Assembly (NCBI GenBank): GCA_021613375.1
Contig: CM038704.1
Span: forward strand, 29,568,082 to 29,632,081
Direction: 5' to 3'
DNA from: Megaleporinus macrocephalus
Lineage: Eukaryota > Chordata > Actinopteri > Characiformes > Anostomidae
Length of the DNA stretch: 64,000 bases
Below are positions 11,501-23,118 of this stretch, in pieces (the stretch's first letter is position 1; the number at the start of each line of letters is the position of its first letter). Under the pieces are notes generated by a model. That model ran no database searches and was not told the DNA's origin. It worked only from the letters and a program-made list of their open reading frames with translations. Position numbers and translations under genes: made by a program.

Positions 11501-11534
<34 letters not shown>
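11403..11534. repeat. Paired (CT)n and (GA)n tracts in inverted arrangement
   Basis: Two CT runs (about 11406-11422 and 11431-11443) are followed, after roughly 55 bases, by GA runs (about 11504-11534). The arms are complementary, so single strands could fold into a long hairpin. Each arm is also a homopurine/homopyrimidine tract. Confidence 0.9.
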
Positions 11535-11843
11535 TGCAATCAGCAATTCAATTGTGGCCATTGTAGAGGCTCGCTGATGAGCTTTGCGGAGCAGATAATG
11601 GAGTAGGCTTACATTATTTATCCACCTTCCCCTGACTCTGCTTTGTTGGCTGAGTTGGCATTGTGCTGGTTTACAGCTTCGTGATCACACCCTGAACATC
11701 CTCATACTCTCCACATCTCACTGTCCTAATTGCTGCATTTAAACTAACTCCCTCTCACTCTCACACTCTTTCTCTCTCTGTTTATAATTATTATATTTTT
11801 CTCTGTCTTCTGTCCATCTCTCTCACACAAACACATGCATACA

Positions 11844-12876
11844 TAGTGGTGCTTGGAAGTTTGTGAACCTTACATAACTATGACTTAAACATTTATTTAT
11901 TATGAAAAATGATCCACTATTCAACATCTGTGAGTGGCAAAAGCATGTGACCCTCTAGGATTAGCAGGTGAAATTTGAGGGATGACAATCAGGTGTGAGT
12001 GGCCACCCTGTGGACTTAAAGAACATTGTACAAGGATCTATTAAAACCAGAGCTTTATAACACATATTTATGTAAGTGTATCATGGCACTAAACCAATCC
12101 ACGGCCAGATTGTGTACAAACGGAGGAAATTCAAGCCCCTTCCCAGCAGTGGTGGACCAACAGGGAGCACTTTAAGGATAAAGAGTGTAATAGCCCACAA
12201 TGAAACAGAAGAGCTAAAGGCCTCTCGCAGTGACTAAGGTTTAACGTTCATGAGTCCACCATCAGGATGTGCATGGCAAGGAGAAATTCACTGCTCTCCA
12301 AATAGAACACTGTTTGCTGCAGTTTGCTAAAGATCATGTGGTCAAGCCAGAGGCTATTGGAATTTTTTTTGTAAATGGATGCAATGAAACTAGAGCTTTC
12401 CGGTTTAAATGAAGTGTTATGTTCAGAGAAAGACAAATACTGCATTGCATCATAGGAACCTTGTTCCATCTGTGAATCATGGCGATGGTAGTATCATGGT
12501 TTGGGGCTGTTTTGCTGCATCTGGGAAAATCCTAGTCCTGACCTTAAACCTATATACATGTGGGAGGAAGTGTAGTTAGCACTTCATATGAGGAAATCCA
12601 CCAACATCCCAAAAGGTGTTCTGAAAGGAATGAGCTAAAATATCCTCAATCCAATGTGCAGGACTGATCAAGTTACCGGAAATGCTTAGTTGCAGTTACT
12701 GCTGCACAAAGAGGTCATCAAGGTTCACATGCTTTTGCTACTCACTGCTATTTGATATTGGTGAATTTTTTTCTCTATAAGAAATGACCAAGTGTAATAT
12801 TTTGTGCCATTTATGTAATTGGGTTATCAATTTTTGTGAAATTTTAGATTAATACAGAAAGAACTGCACCACTGTA
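11844..12876 (+). pseudogene. Tc1-like transposon fossil, near full length
   Basis: The left end AGTGGTGCTTGGAAGTTTGT (from 11845) and the right end GCACCACTG followed by TA (12866-12876) are the remnants of the terminal inverted repeats; TA is the Tc1/mariner target dinucleotide. Between them, + strand translation near 12455-12530 gives NHGDGSIMVWGCFAASGK, the conserved mid-transposase segment of this Tc1 family. Downstream near 12690 the C-terminal region resembling RLVAVTAAQRG is visible. Several frameshifts and stops break the frame. The same family is present at 36475-38320. Confidence 0.88.
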
Positions 12877-12879
12877 AAG

Positions 12880-13539
12880 CACCTATCTCTATCTATTTGT
12901 CTCCTTCTCTCTCAAACTGAAGCAAAATGGAGGGAACGTAAAGCTATAGATTCCTATTACATGCACACTGTATGTAGAGGACGGCCTTGGTTGATTCAGT
13001 GTGTTTTCAAGGTCTGTTGCATGCACACTCTGTAGGTTTGCGTTGTGTAGCGGGGTGGCAAATTATGAGCAAAACATCATATTGCAATACTATTGCTACA
13101 TGTTGCAGTCGCAAAATCTTTTGCAACACATCCAGAAGACACCGCCTGATTTGACACACTTTAAGACTGGCCAACATATAGACAAACACACAGAGCTTTA
13201 AGATTTAAAACCATGTATCACTCTCTGTGTAGCACTCATCTCTCTCTTAGGCGGGTCAGAAGTCTTTCTCTGGACCCTGTTAGAGTTAAATAACCTACAG
13301 CCAAATCTATCCCAGTACCCTCAGGCCACCAGTTTGCATCACTTTATTTAGATATTTTGAACTATGAGCTTTAGACCTATTTCCCTTTGCAACAATTCAA
13401 ACCTGCAAAATCCAAACCCCTCATTGCCGTCTGAGGGAAAATTCTTCACTAGACTCATGCTTTGGCTATTTCTACACTTTTCTCATCCCCCCTTCCACAC
13501 CTCTGTATAATGAGTGTTGACCTTCATGAGACTGTGGAC
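12880..13539. other. Unassigned sequence
   Basis: No identifiable gene or element. Overlapping 60-66 codon frames on both strands at 13001-13201 have no features that suggest coding. Confidence 0.4.
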
Positions 13540-13860
13540 GATTAACTGTAATTTCAAGCCTCCCCTCCTTCAAGCAGTACCGCTCCTGGGGGAAAGCTCC
13601 TGTGATTTTGATGGCTACTTATCGGCTGTTTCCACATGAAAGTAATTACCAAATTTAATCCGCCGCCCCTCTGTTTACCTCCTGAGTTGCGCGAGAACGA
13701 GAGGGGCAATTTGTTTGTTTTGGAAAAGCAATAGAGGCCCAAAACAACAGAGGTGGGGGTGCATCAAGTAAACACTGAATGCTATAGACCTCAGTTTGGG
13801 CTGCTAATGTGATCATGCCACAGTGAATACCATTTATCACCTGACTATCTTAGACAGGAA
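13540..13860. promoter_or_regulatory. Candidate conserved non-coding element
   Basis: Repeat-free block with homeodomain-like cores (GATTAACTGTAATTTC, AGTAATTACCAAATTTAATC) and scattered CpGs (CCGCCGCCCC, TTGCGCGAGAACGAGAGG) unlike the surrounding CpG-poor DNA. Offered as a possible enhancer on texture alone. Confidence 0.25.
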
Positions 13861-13939
13861 ACCCATATGGGGCCTTTACATGATACTGTAGTTTAGTTTC
13901 ACAGCTTATTGTTACTATTATAACCACACTAGTGCAAAT

Positions 13940-14400
13940 TCTGTGGATACACTGTATGTCCAAAAGCATATTCCATGTTTCTTCTGAAATCAAGAGTATT
14001 ATAGTGAGTTTGTCTCTTCTTTGCTGTAGTAGCAGTCTCTACTCTTCTAGAAAGGCTTTGGTAGACATTCTCATTGCTGTGAGGATTTGATTGCATTCAG
14101 GCACATACGCATTAGTGTGTGAGGTCAGTTGCTGAGGTAGGATGATTAGCTCTGGTTTACAAACTCCAGCCCAACTCACCCCAAAGGTATTGGACTGAGC
14201 TCCATCACTCCAGAGAGTTCCACTGCTTCACAGCCCAATGCTGGAAGTTTGGGTTTATTTCTCTTTAGCTGATGATCAGCATTAAACATGGACCTTAGAC
14301 TCCTGTGTGGCTGCTGCAGAGCCTTCCATTGAACATCTGTGCCATGAGAGGGTGCGCCTTAAACCCATTATGAGCAGTCCTCAACAATGGACTTTGGACA
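13940..14400 (-). mobile_element. Decayed DNA transposon remnant
   Basis: Phrases such as ACTGTATGTCCAAAAGCATA near the left end, then CTACTCTTCTAGAAAGGCTT, CACCCCAAAGGTATTGGACT and GAGCTCCATCACTCCAGAGA, match in order the reverse complement of a DNA element I know to be widespread in fish genomes, whose ends carry a CCAAA-type motif. No intact frame remains. Family name not assigned from sequence alone. Confidence 0.6.
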
Positions 14401-15353
14401 AGGAAACAGTTATAGCTGATCTGGCCCCTGGATGAAGCTGCATTCCCTTTATTCCTTAAGGGCTAGTATGTTCTAATCTGTGTACTGATTGCTTGACTTC
14501 ATTAATGTGCTGAAAATTGATCCACTGCAGTTTATGCAGTTTAATTTAAACGAGTTTAATGATAGTAGAAATAAATTAATGAGCTTTTCAATGATGTCCA
14601 TCATATAAAATCAGGACTGAATGCAGTTACTTTTATCTGCCACTAGGTTGTGCTGCTTCCACATTTACCCCACACAGCCCTTCGAGTCTTTCTGTAGATT
14701 ACTCCAGTTTTGCAGTTGATGTGCCTAGTCCCTTTTATTATTTATATTTAAAAAAATAAACAAATTCTTATTTTATAACTGACTATTTTCTATTCTGTTT
14801 TTATAACTGTTGAGAACAGCGTTATTTCACACCAACTCACCTAAAGCCTTGTAGATCACATCAAAAAAAAATTGTAGCATTATGTATAACTGCATAGACG
14901 TTTCTGCGTGTTTTATTAAAATCCATGACATGATCCGCGAGAAGGCAGACTCCCTATTACGATATATAACCCTATAACTATAACATAACTCTTCAGGTAC
15001 TCCTCCTGTACGGACTTTGTGTGTAAGGAAAGTGGAAGTGAGAGGAGATGAGTTTTAGTAGAAGTACCAGAGACGCTGCTGACCCCCCGTTGCCCCCTGT
15101 GGTTGGGGTAAGCAGTCTGTGGCTGGGTGTTGTCCCTCCTTTCACTGTGTGGAACTTCCAGAACTCCTCTCGTGTTTAGGTCACACATTTCTGGAGGCTG
15201 CTTTGACAACTGGCAACAAAGAGGGCATTGAGGAGGATCGGCCCGCCGCGCTTTGATGCCTAATCTACATGCGTTTGTACGGAGAAACCCGAGGAGCGGT
15301 AAAGGAAACAGGTGCAACTAATTACAATACTGCACAGTCCTCTCTGTACTCAA
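14401..15353. other. Unassigned sequence
   Basis: AT-rich to 14900, then a higher-GC part (15000-15300) containing a 133-codon minus frame (14916-15317). That frame has no recognised domain and no obvious splice or start context, so I do not call it a gene. Confidence 0.35.
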
Positions 15354-15412
15354 CCAATCTCTCTCTCTCTCTCCCCCAAATCTCTCTCTCTCCCAAAACT
15401 CTGTCTCTCTCC

Positions 15413-15452
<40 letters not shown>

Positions 15453-15570
15453 CAAACCCTCTCTCTCTCCTTCTCTCTCCCTAAACTCTCTCTCTCTCCC
15501 TCAACTCTCTCTCTCTCTCCGCAAACCCCCCCCTCTCTCTCTCCCTAAACTCTCTCTCTCTTCCCAAACC

Positions 15571-15603
<33 letters not shown>

Positions 15604-15652
15604 CCCAAACTCTCTCTCTCTCCCTCTCTCTCCCTCTCTTTCTCCTCAAACC

Positions 15653-15685
<33 letters not shown>

Positions 15686-16610
15686 CCCAAACTCTCTCTC
15701 TCTCTCTCCCTCTTTCTCCCCAAACCATCTCTCCCTCTCTCTCCCTCTCTTTCTCCTCAAACCCTCTCTCTCTCTCCCTCTCTCTCTCTTTCTCCCCAAA
15801 CCCTCTCTCTCCCTCTCTCTCTCTCTTTCTCCCCAAACCCTCTCTCTCTCTTTCTCCCCAAACCCTCTCTCTCTCCCTCTCATACCCTCTCCCCATTTTA
15901 CTCCCTATGTCCCCCTCCCTCCTGCGGTCTCCCTCCCCAAACCCTCTTTCCCCATCACCCTCTCCCTCGCTATCTCCCTCTTTCTGCTTCTCTCTCCCCC
16001 ACCCCTCTTTCTCTTGCTCCAACCACACTCCCTCTCTCCTCTTTCTCTCCCTCCCTCCCTCTGTCTCTATTTCTCCTTTCTCCCTCTCTCTATCACTCCT
16101 TCCCCTCTGTCTTTCTCTCTCTTTTACTGTTATTTCCACATTTTTCTCACTCTGCTTTTTGTCCTATTTCTCTGTGCCCTTTTTTCTCCTCTCTGTCTGT
16201 CCTCTTCCTCTTCTCTTTCTTTTACCTCTCTTTCCTCTTCTTACTCTTTATTTTTCTTCTCTTTTTATTTCTTTTATTCTGGATATTCTTATTCTGCTTT
16301 TAATTCCCCTCTTTTTATTCTATTTTGTCTTTCTCTCCCCATGACCTTCGTCTCTCCTTTTTATCTCTCCTTCTGTCTTTCTCATACATTCTTTCTCTTC
16401 TCTGTCTCTCACCAACATTTTCTTTTTCTCTCTCCTTTTCTCATCTCACTTTTTCCTCTGTCCTCTGTTCCTTTCTCTTCCCTCTCTGCCTTTTCTCATT
16501 TAATCTGCTTTTTCCCTCCAATTTTCTCTGCTTCCCTCTCTTTCTGTCACTCTCCCCTCTTGTTTTCATGCTTCCACCTCTCCTGCTCTCTGTGTGTTTT
16601 CTCTGTATCT
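15354..16610 (+). repeat. Long homopyrimidine tract, CT-rich with embedded CCCAAAC motif
   Basis: About 1.25 kb in which the + strand is almost wholly pyrimidine apart from short A islands. The first half (15360-15880) is a loose tandem of CCCAAACCCTCTCTCTCTC-type units, about twenty in number; the second half degrades into mixed C/T. The long frames here (212 codons on the minus strand rich in Arg/Glu/Gly, and 213 on the + strand rich in Ser/Leu/Phe) are by-products of dinucleotide repetition, not genes. Mirror symmetry allows triplex formation. Confidence 0.95.
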
Positions 16611-16690
16611 CTAGTGAGTGGAGCAGTGTTGTTGTTGCTGTTGCCGGATGTTTAATGTGATGTGTGTGTAGCTGAAGTTGACACTGTAGA
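16597..16690 (+). repeat. Dispersed repeat pair, copy 1
   Basis: CTCTGTATCTCTAGTGAGTG, then GTTGTTGCTGTTGCCGGATG, TTTAATGTGATGTGTGTGTA. The same order of phrases occurs at 17289-17360 with substitutions. Origin unknown. Confidence 0.6.
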
Positions 16691-17199
16691 CACATGTAAT
16701 ATGTGTGTATGACTGTGTTCAAGGCTGCAGAAGATGAAAAGGTCGAGTGCATAGAATTGGATAGTCATTCAGAGGAAATTTCACATGATGAAAGAACAGT
16801 TGTTTGTGGGATGATTTATGGCTCTCTGAAGAGTCTGTGGTATTTTCCCTACTACTTCCAGATTTATCTTTTCCATGAGCTTTAAAATCTGAGATCACCT
16901 TTAGGTTAAAGAAAAGGAAAAGGGAATTTTAGGTGGAAAAAAAAAGCTTTTTCTTTAACCTTGAATATAGTCAAAACATGACTGGTGTTTGAAACAGACA
17001 TGTTTATATGCTGTTTCAAAATGAACCATATATTTAATTTTAAAATAAAATGCTGCAGTGCTGTGATCCCTGCTGTTTGCAAAGAGTTCAAAAATCTACT
17101 GCGTTCTCATTCTACCTCTTTCTTTCCTGTGAAACAGAGAGGAGAAAATGAGTGCAGGTACAATTCTCAAACGAACTGAGAAAAACAAAGTGGTGGGCT

Positions 17200-17620
17200 C
17201 TAACTTTGGTTATCCAACTAATTTAGCTAACAATATAACCCACTGGCAAAAGCCAAACTTGCACTTTGTGGGTACCATAAGACTCCTTTTGTTCTCTGTA
17301 TCTCTAGTCAGTGTTTTGTTGCTGTTACTAGAAGTTTAATGTAATGTGTGTGTAATTTTAATGATGAAACAGGCTGTGGGTTTTATAGGGTATTATTTGC
17401 ATGTTTAGATTGTCAGGCTTGTTGGTCAGGCAAGGGCTGAGGAAGATACCTTGCTAGCTAAGGCAAAGATGGCTATCATCACCTTAGCTGGCCAACATGA
17501 GACAACCTAAACTAAAAGTTTACACCCTATGAAACCGTTAGACTATGTAAGGGTATTCCCATAGAGTCCGTTGACTTTTGCCAGTGAGTTAGCTAGCTAA
17601 CATGAAAGCCCAGTTCTGCC
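17200..17620. repeat. Dispersed repeat pair copy 2, with an inverted repeat
   Basis: 17289-17360 repeats the 16597 phrases (TCTGTATCTCTAGTCAGTG, then TTAATGTAATGTGTGTGTAA). In addition, 17229-17262 (TAGCTAAC, then CACTGGCAAAAGCCAA) is mirrored on the opposite strand by 17568-17605 (TTGACTTTTGCCAGTG, AGTTAGCTAGCTAAC). The arms are about 300 bases apart, which suggests an inverted-repeat element whose middle includes copy 2. Confidence 0.5.
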
Positions 17621-18890
17621 AAACTTCACTTGTTTCAGCATAGTAAGTTACCTTAAAGTTTTTGGATGCAGATCTATTCAAACAAAAGGGGCATAGCACT
17701 GCTGCATGCTGGAAAGACGAGAGTCTTAGTCAGTGCAGTTGTTAGATGTCTTCACAAATAGATTGGAGTTAGAATAGAGTTGAATAGATAGAATAGTTGA
17801 AGAGTTGAAAGAAATTCTTAGTGGTGCCTCACTATAGAAGTTAGTGGTTGTGACTCATAGGCTCCATCATAGTTGTTTGCTTGTGTAATCTGAAAGAGCA
17901 TTTGGACTGGAGAAGGCTATTACATCATGTGTATTAGATATTAGTAGTGCTGCTTAAGCCCAGCTGTTAGGTTGCTAAGATAGAATCTATCATTTCTATA
18001 ACATCCATGAGTCTATAACGTTTCAACCCTACAGCCAAACACATAAAATAACATAAAATGTTAACAAATAAATTCTGATGGTTCTTTATTTGGTGGCGTA
18101 GGAAGCTGATATGAATTTAGTTGGATGTTTGATTAAATCCACAGAAAGTTAACTGCTAAGAGTAAACAGAGAAACATCTCATGGCCTTTGAAATATATAC
18201 TTACTGTATTTTCTTAGGTCTAAATGAAACATTTTTTAAGGCATGTTGTTTTCCCCTGAAAATGTTATTCGATAAATGTACAAGTATTTCATTTCAACAG
18301 TACAAAACAACTAGTCATAATAATAGTTGTACAGTGTAAGTTTGGGGAAATTTGGAAACTTCACTGGTGGAAATGTCTTTTTGAATCTTTTTATAAATCT
18401 GATTATTGTGAGCATGTTGAAAAGTATTCAAAGAGAACTCAGTTAACTTGGTAAAGGACAAGTCTTCAGCAGTATGATGTTGATTTTGCATTTGACATCT
18501 AAACACTGAACCAGGCCTTCTTACTGAGTGTGTGCATGCAATATTAATATGCTACTATACAACTTTCCCTCAGTTTTACCAATAAAAACTTGTGCTTGAG
18601 TTCTCATTACACAAGAACCGTTATCTTCGTATTTTCCACTGATCTCATAGCTCTAGTGCAAGATACAAACTTGGAGCACCAGAAGCTTATTATAGACAGA
18701 CTTGGCTGATCAAGTATGTTAACAGGAAATTGAGGAAATCTGAATAGTTGCCAAAGTGCAGATGCTATTTTGACTGTGCACTGTTGACTGGTGTTGAATT
18801 CCACCATTGACCAGATGTAGATCAGTCTCCTTTTTGTCCAGTGCATTATGAGTTGTAATGAATCACATCTCCAATGGCTTTGTGATGTGC
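17621..18890. other. Unassigned AT-rich sequence
   Basis: No gene or repeat that I recognise. Frames are short and unremarkable. Confidence 0.4.
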
Positions 18891-19127
18891 TCTCAGGCCC
18901 TGCAGCGAGACCAGGCTAAAGAAAGCAGGGAGCCATCCCCACCATAAAACATGAAGGTGTGTCCGACAATGGCCCTTGGTGTCAGGTTCAGTCTCTGGCC
19001 CACCATGTAACTGTGTAACTGTGATCCCATGGTGGTGTGTAAGCCAATATCAGGGGTGCTGGGCTGTGGGACGGGTCGGTAGTGTGGGGGTCGGTGGGGG
19101 ACCATAAAGCGCCTGTATCGTTTACTG
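18891..19127 (-). CDS. Possible isolated coding exon, unidentified
   Basis: A minus-strand frame open from about 19127 down to a stop near 18896 encodes roughly 78 residues, including SSKRYRRFMVPHRPPHYRPV early and HSYMVGQRLNLTP and GHTFMFYGGDGS later. It is rich in Pro, His and Tyr, with mostly C or G at third positions, unlike most frames in this window. I do not recognise the protein. A weak acceptor-like TTCCAG lies at its upstream edge. It could equally be conserved non-coding DNA or chance; a partly overlapping second frame is also open. Confidence 0.2.
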
Positions 19128-19600
19128 GAATCTCAAGAGCAACCAGATCAGAGGTGCTCGAAGCTATGAAGGACCGCTTCCCTGACAGGTGTCTCAAATC
19201 AGAGCGCTTTTCTTTCATAGAGAGGCCTGCACTCTTAAAAAAGGCTGCACGGCCTTTTGAAAAAAGGAGGAAGAAAAAGAAGAAAAAAGGTTGTGAAATC
19301 CGAGCGCCCAGTCGGAGTCCTTTTACTCCCAAACAGGGAAGTTAAGAGAGTGTGAGGATGCTTAAAAAAACGCAGCGTTGACCGGGACGTGTGCAGCAGT
19401 GTCCTGATATCAATAAGAATTGCAGCGCTCCTGCGAGGCAGCGGATATAAATTTAGCGGATTATTTATGTGGCTGCATTTTACTTTGCAGCTTCCTCTTG
19501 CTTTGCCTGACAGCAGGAATCTGATGCGGAGGCAAATGGCCAAATCCGTATAGATAAATCATCCAGAAATATAAGCTCCTCACAAACATAATGCATTATG
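19128..19600. promoter_or_regulatory. Candidate conserved non-coding element
   Basis: Repeat-free block with cores such as GATATAAATTTAGCGGATTA, TTATTTATGTGG, ATAGATAAATCATCC and CATAATGCATTATGG, plus scattered CpGs. The A-rich run at 19262-19288 interrupts it. Enhancer-like texture only. Confidence 0.25.
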
Positions 19601-20237
19601 GCCTGAAAGAGCACAGATCTGGCAACAAGTACCGAACCTCACAATCACTTACAGATTTTTGAAAACAAGGCTAAGAGCTGGCCTTACTCCTCGGTCAGAC
19701 TGGGATTTCCATTCTGGTGGCAGGTCATTGCTTTAACCACGTGACAAGTGAAAAATATGTATGAGACATACCACTCATTTCACATGAATTATCTATTTAT
19801 AAGCTCCTGCTGGACATTTGGCCTCCTGGCACTAGCAGACCACTAAGCAGCCTCGAGCCTCGAACCGTGGAGACACGTTCTGGATCTAAATCAAGGGCGT
19901 TCTGCATGATACAGAGGAAAACCACGAGAAATTAAAGAGACAGTCCGTTCAAATATAGCATGCATTCTAAAGAGGTGGGTAACACTGCCTTGTACCCACA
20001 GAGAGTCAAACATTAACATTTAGTTTTTCATTTAGGAAAAGCTTCATATTAACATTTATTTTACCCCTTAAATGGCAGCTCTTGGGTCCAAACTCCCGTC
20101 GATTACTTATTTAACCAAGTATAAAACACTTCATTTGCACTGCTTTTCAGTTTTTTTTTAAAGAAAAACTTAGGTTGCATTCACAATGACTAGTTGATAT
20201 CATTAAAAAATACAGTTATACCTGTTACTCATTTGTT
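19601..20237. other. Unassigned sequence
   Basis: 19680-19960 has a mixed-composition texture that might belong to the preceding candidate regulatory block; the remainder is AT-rich with nothing identifiable. Confidence 0.35.
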
Positions 20238-20970
20238 GTGGGTGGAGATCAAAGATTAACAAAGTACATAACTTCATTACTTTAGTAAAAGTATAGATAC
20301 CTCTGGTGAAATATTAGTCCAGTACAAGTGAAAGTTGTTCAGTCAGAGGTTGATTTGAGTTAAAATTATGGAGTACTTGCTATTACTACACTGGCTGCAT
20401 GTTTTTTGTATTGCCAAAATGCATTGTGACTCTGAAACTATAAAAGCCAATTGAATGCACTGCTTTTACATGATGTTAATAACACAGTTTCTAACTGAGC
20501 TTATTTAACAATATTTAAATATTTATGTCTGAGAGCAGTAATGTCAATATGCAGCATATTTGCTATGTAGGCAAACTATGAGCTTTCATCAGCAGTGGAT
20601 TCACACAGGACCTTGTGTGATGAACCAACTGGTTTCCAAGCTAACTGGTACATGGTCTTGAATGCTCATCTTCATCTGCTGTAGTACAAAAAACAAATTC
20701 AACTATTTAAAAACTCCAGCAGCACTTTGATTGTGACTGACAGTGTAGAAGGAGTTTACCGTGACTGACAGTGTAGGAAGAGTAATATGGCCAGTCATTG
20801 ATCCACAAACAAAATAATGAGTAACGAGAACTTTTAGTAGAGTTCGTTAGTACATTAGTACTTTTGGTAGAGTTCCCAAAAAAGTGGTACTCAAGTAAAA
20901 TACAGATACTCAAAAATATACTTAGGTACAGTACTCAAGTTAATGTACTTCATTACTGTCTACACCTGGA
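20238..20970. mobile_element. hAT-like non-autonomous element with long inverted ends
   Basis: The left end (GGTGGAGATCAAAG, then AACAAAGTACATAACTTCAT and AGTAAAAGTATAGATACCTC) is matched in inverse by the right end (AGTAAAATACAGATACTCAA, then GTACTTCATTACTGTCTACA). The phrases resemble a short element found across teleosts whose ends are built from AAGTACTT-type motifs. No transposase frame is present. Superfamily by resemblance; target duplications not resolved. Confidence 0.65.
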
Positions 20971-21878
20971 GGAAATTGATGTGAGCAGTAAAACTATACA
21001 AACATGAAAACTTGTTTGTGAAAACCTGCTGTTCTTTTATAGACTTAAGCAATAAAGATGTATTAGTTTTGATCAAACAGGTCACTAAACATGTTTTTTA
21101 CATCTCTGAAGGTGAGCTGACAGCAGTTACTAGTGTCTCGCTCATAAAGCCCTGTAAATAAAAAAAGTAAATATGATAACAAAATGATATAGATAACAGC
21201 ACATTATACAATCCTGGAACCACAAAAACAGATCTATTTGTTATTATTTCATAACTCAACAAGATTTAAGGCAGGTGGGAGATTTAGGCAAGAGGTTTGC
21301 AGTGCGTTATCTGGCATGCTTGAGCTAACTTCTTTGCTGCATTAGCCTCGTAGCTAAAGTACAAAAAGCAGACTTCAGACATTAAATATGTCTTGGCTTA
21401 TTGACTCATGTAGGAAAACAGCCATATCAGTTTAGGAGCACCATGACCTGAGTTCTCCTCACCGCTGCCAATATATGTTTCCTATTTTCACTTGTGACAG
21501 CCTAAGTTGAGCATTAGTGAGAGGAATGCAGGTCCTGGATCAGTACAGTGAAGGTTGGGGGGATTAAGTGCGGCCATTCACCTGCTCTTCATTTCAGCCC
21601 TCACAGTTGAATACCTGACACAAGCAGTCTCTCATTCACCTCAGTCAGGAAAGGAGGCACACTGTATGGTTTCTCTTTAATAAAATCATTAAAAGCAATA
21701 CATCACATATATGCTTGTCGTAGTGTTTCACTGATGACTAAACCAGAGAAAATTAATCTTATTTCATCTGTTTGTAGAAACCCCCACCAATTGGTCTAAG
21801 TAAAGGAAATCTGTTAAGCCATACAGTAGATTGTAATTATTCAGTCATATAAACTCACCAAGCTCTTTATTGGGAACA
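20971..21878. other. Unassigned sequence
   Basis: Nothing identifiable. Frames are short and the composition is AT-rich. Confidence 0.4.
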
Positions 21879-22600
21879 CTGTGATATACTGGGTAGGGCC
21901 TTTCCTCAATTTTTCTAACAATTTCCAACAATTTTTCATAGCATTGATTCAACAAGATGTTAGAAGCATTCTTTGAGATGTAATTCCTGCAGATTCTTCA
22001 GGTCTACTCTCGTGCTTCATGTCTAACACATCTTAAGGATGTTGAACTGGATTCAGGACGGGTGACTGGGAAAGCTACTGAAGAACATTGAACTCATTGA
22101 CATGTTTATGAAACCAGTTTCAAATGACTTTTCCTTTGTGACAGATGGTACATTGATGCTAAATAGTCCACAACAGTATTTAAACATGCTGTGCCATTCA
22201 GTCAATGATTGATTGGTATTAACAAACCCAAGCAGTACCAGGAAAACATTCCCTGCACCATTACACCACCTCCACCAGCCTGGACTGTTGAAACAAAGCT
22301 GGATGGGCCCCTGGATTAATGCTGTTGAAGCCAAATTCTGTCCGCACCATCCGAGTTTACGCCCACTGCACTTTGCTGACAGAAGTGGAACCCAACATGG
22401 TCCTATGTTGCTGAAACCTATCTGCCTCAAAGTTTTTCTGATATGCTTTTCTGTTCATCTGTTCAACTACCTGCAGCCTTTCTGTTAGCATGAACCAGTC
22501 TGTCCATTGTCTGTTGACCTCTATTAACATCTGCAGAACAGCTGCTTACTGGATGTTTATTTATTTATTTTTTTTGCAACATTCTGAGTAAACATTAGAG
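21879..22600 (-). pseudogene. Tc1/mariner transposase pseudogene
   Basis: Minus-strand reading gives, in order, pieces of a Tc1/mariner transposase. An N-terminal helix-turn-helix region near 22545-22480 reads like RQWTDWFMLTERLQVVEQM. A central PGWWRWCNGAGNVFLVLLGF at about 22286-22227 corresponds to the family's PGGGGVMVWGMF segment. Near 22072-22025 SQSPVLNPVQHP corresponds to PPQSPDLNPIEHL of the DDE core, with the key Asp changed to Val. The C-terminal part lies near 21990-21890. Stops and frameshifts are frequent, and the catalytic region is damaged. Terminal repeats were not located. Confidence 0.88.
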
Positions 22601-22999
22601 CTTGTTGTGCATGTAAGGCCCAGGAGACTTATAATACTACTTTATAGTAATTATAGTGACATTATGTTAAAAATTACTTTATAAAGTTTGAGTCAAATAA
22701 TAATTAGTTATTTCACAGTCATGTGCAAATGTGAAGTAAGTTAACATGTCCTCTACAAACAAAACATATCTGCACATTTTATGCACTCTGTATTTAACTA
22801 TGAAACTATTTGCATAAATAAAACAAATTTGTGTCCGTTGCCAAAATTATGGCACTTTATGTTTATTTTGATGTTAAATTCAGCAAATGCTCCAAAGTCA
22901 GTGTCACTGCAGAGCTGAGAATAGTTGATCACACAAATAATACCTGCTCTGTGGTGGAAACAGAGTGCAACAATGTATGCAGAGAATCGGACAAATTAA
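22601..22999. other. Unassigned AT-rich sequence
   Basis: No gene or repeat signature that I can support. Confidence 0.4.
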
Positions 23000-23118
23000 A
23001 TTACAGCCTGTAATTGTAGAACTACAAAGTGCTCCTATATGGTAAGTATCGCTAATGAAATTAGCAATGAGTGTGGATACATGGAGGTGTACCTAACGAA
23101 GTGGTCAGTTGGTGTATA
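23000..23118 (+). mobile_element. Family A element, terminal fragment
   Basis: CCTGTAATTGTAGAACTACA then AAAGTGCTCCTATATGGTAA matches the terminal part of the copy at 44395-44900 (GTATAACTACAAAGTGCTCC, TATATGGTATGTGG). Only one end of the element is present. Confidence 0.7.

Noticed and set aside
11844..12876. A possibly active transposase gene
   Set aside because: Frame is broken by several stops and frameshifts and the terminal repeats are eroded.
14916..15317. 133-codon minus-strand frame
   Set aside because: No domain, no supporting context, and located in a locally GC-rich patch where long frames occur by chance.
15501..16139. 212-codon minus-strand frame rich in Arg, Glu and Gly
   Set aside because: It is the translation of a GA dinucleotide repeat; neighbouring frames are equally long and low in complexity, so it carries no coding evidence.
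16014..16655. 213-codon plus-strand frame rich in Ser, Leu and Phe, resembling a membrane protein
   Set aside because: A product of the homopyrimidine tract; hydrophobicity follows from CT-rich codons, not from selection.
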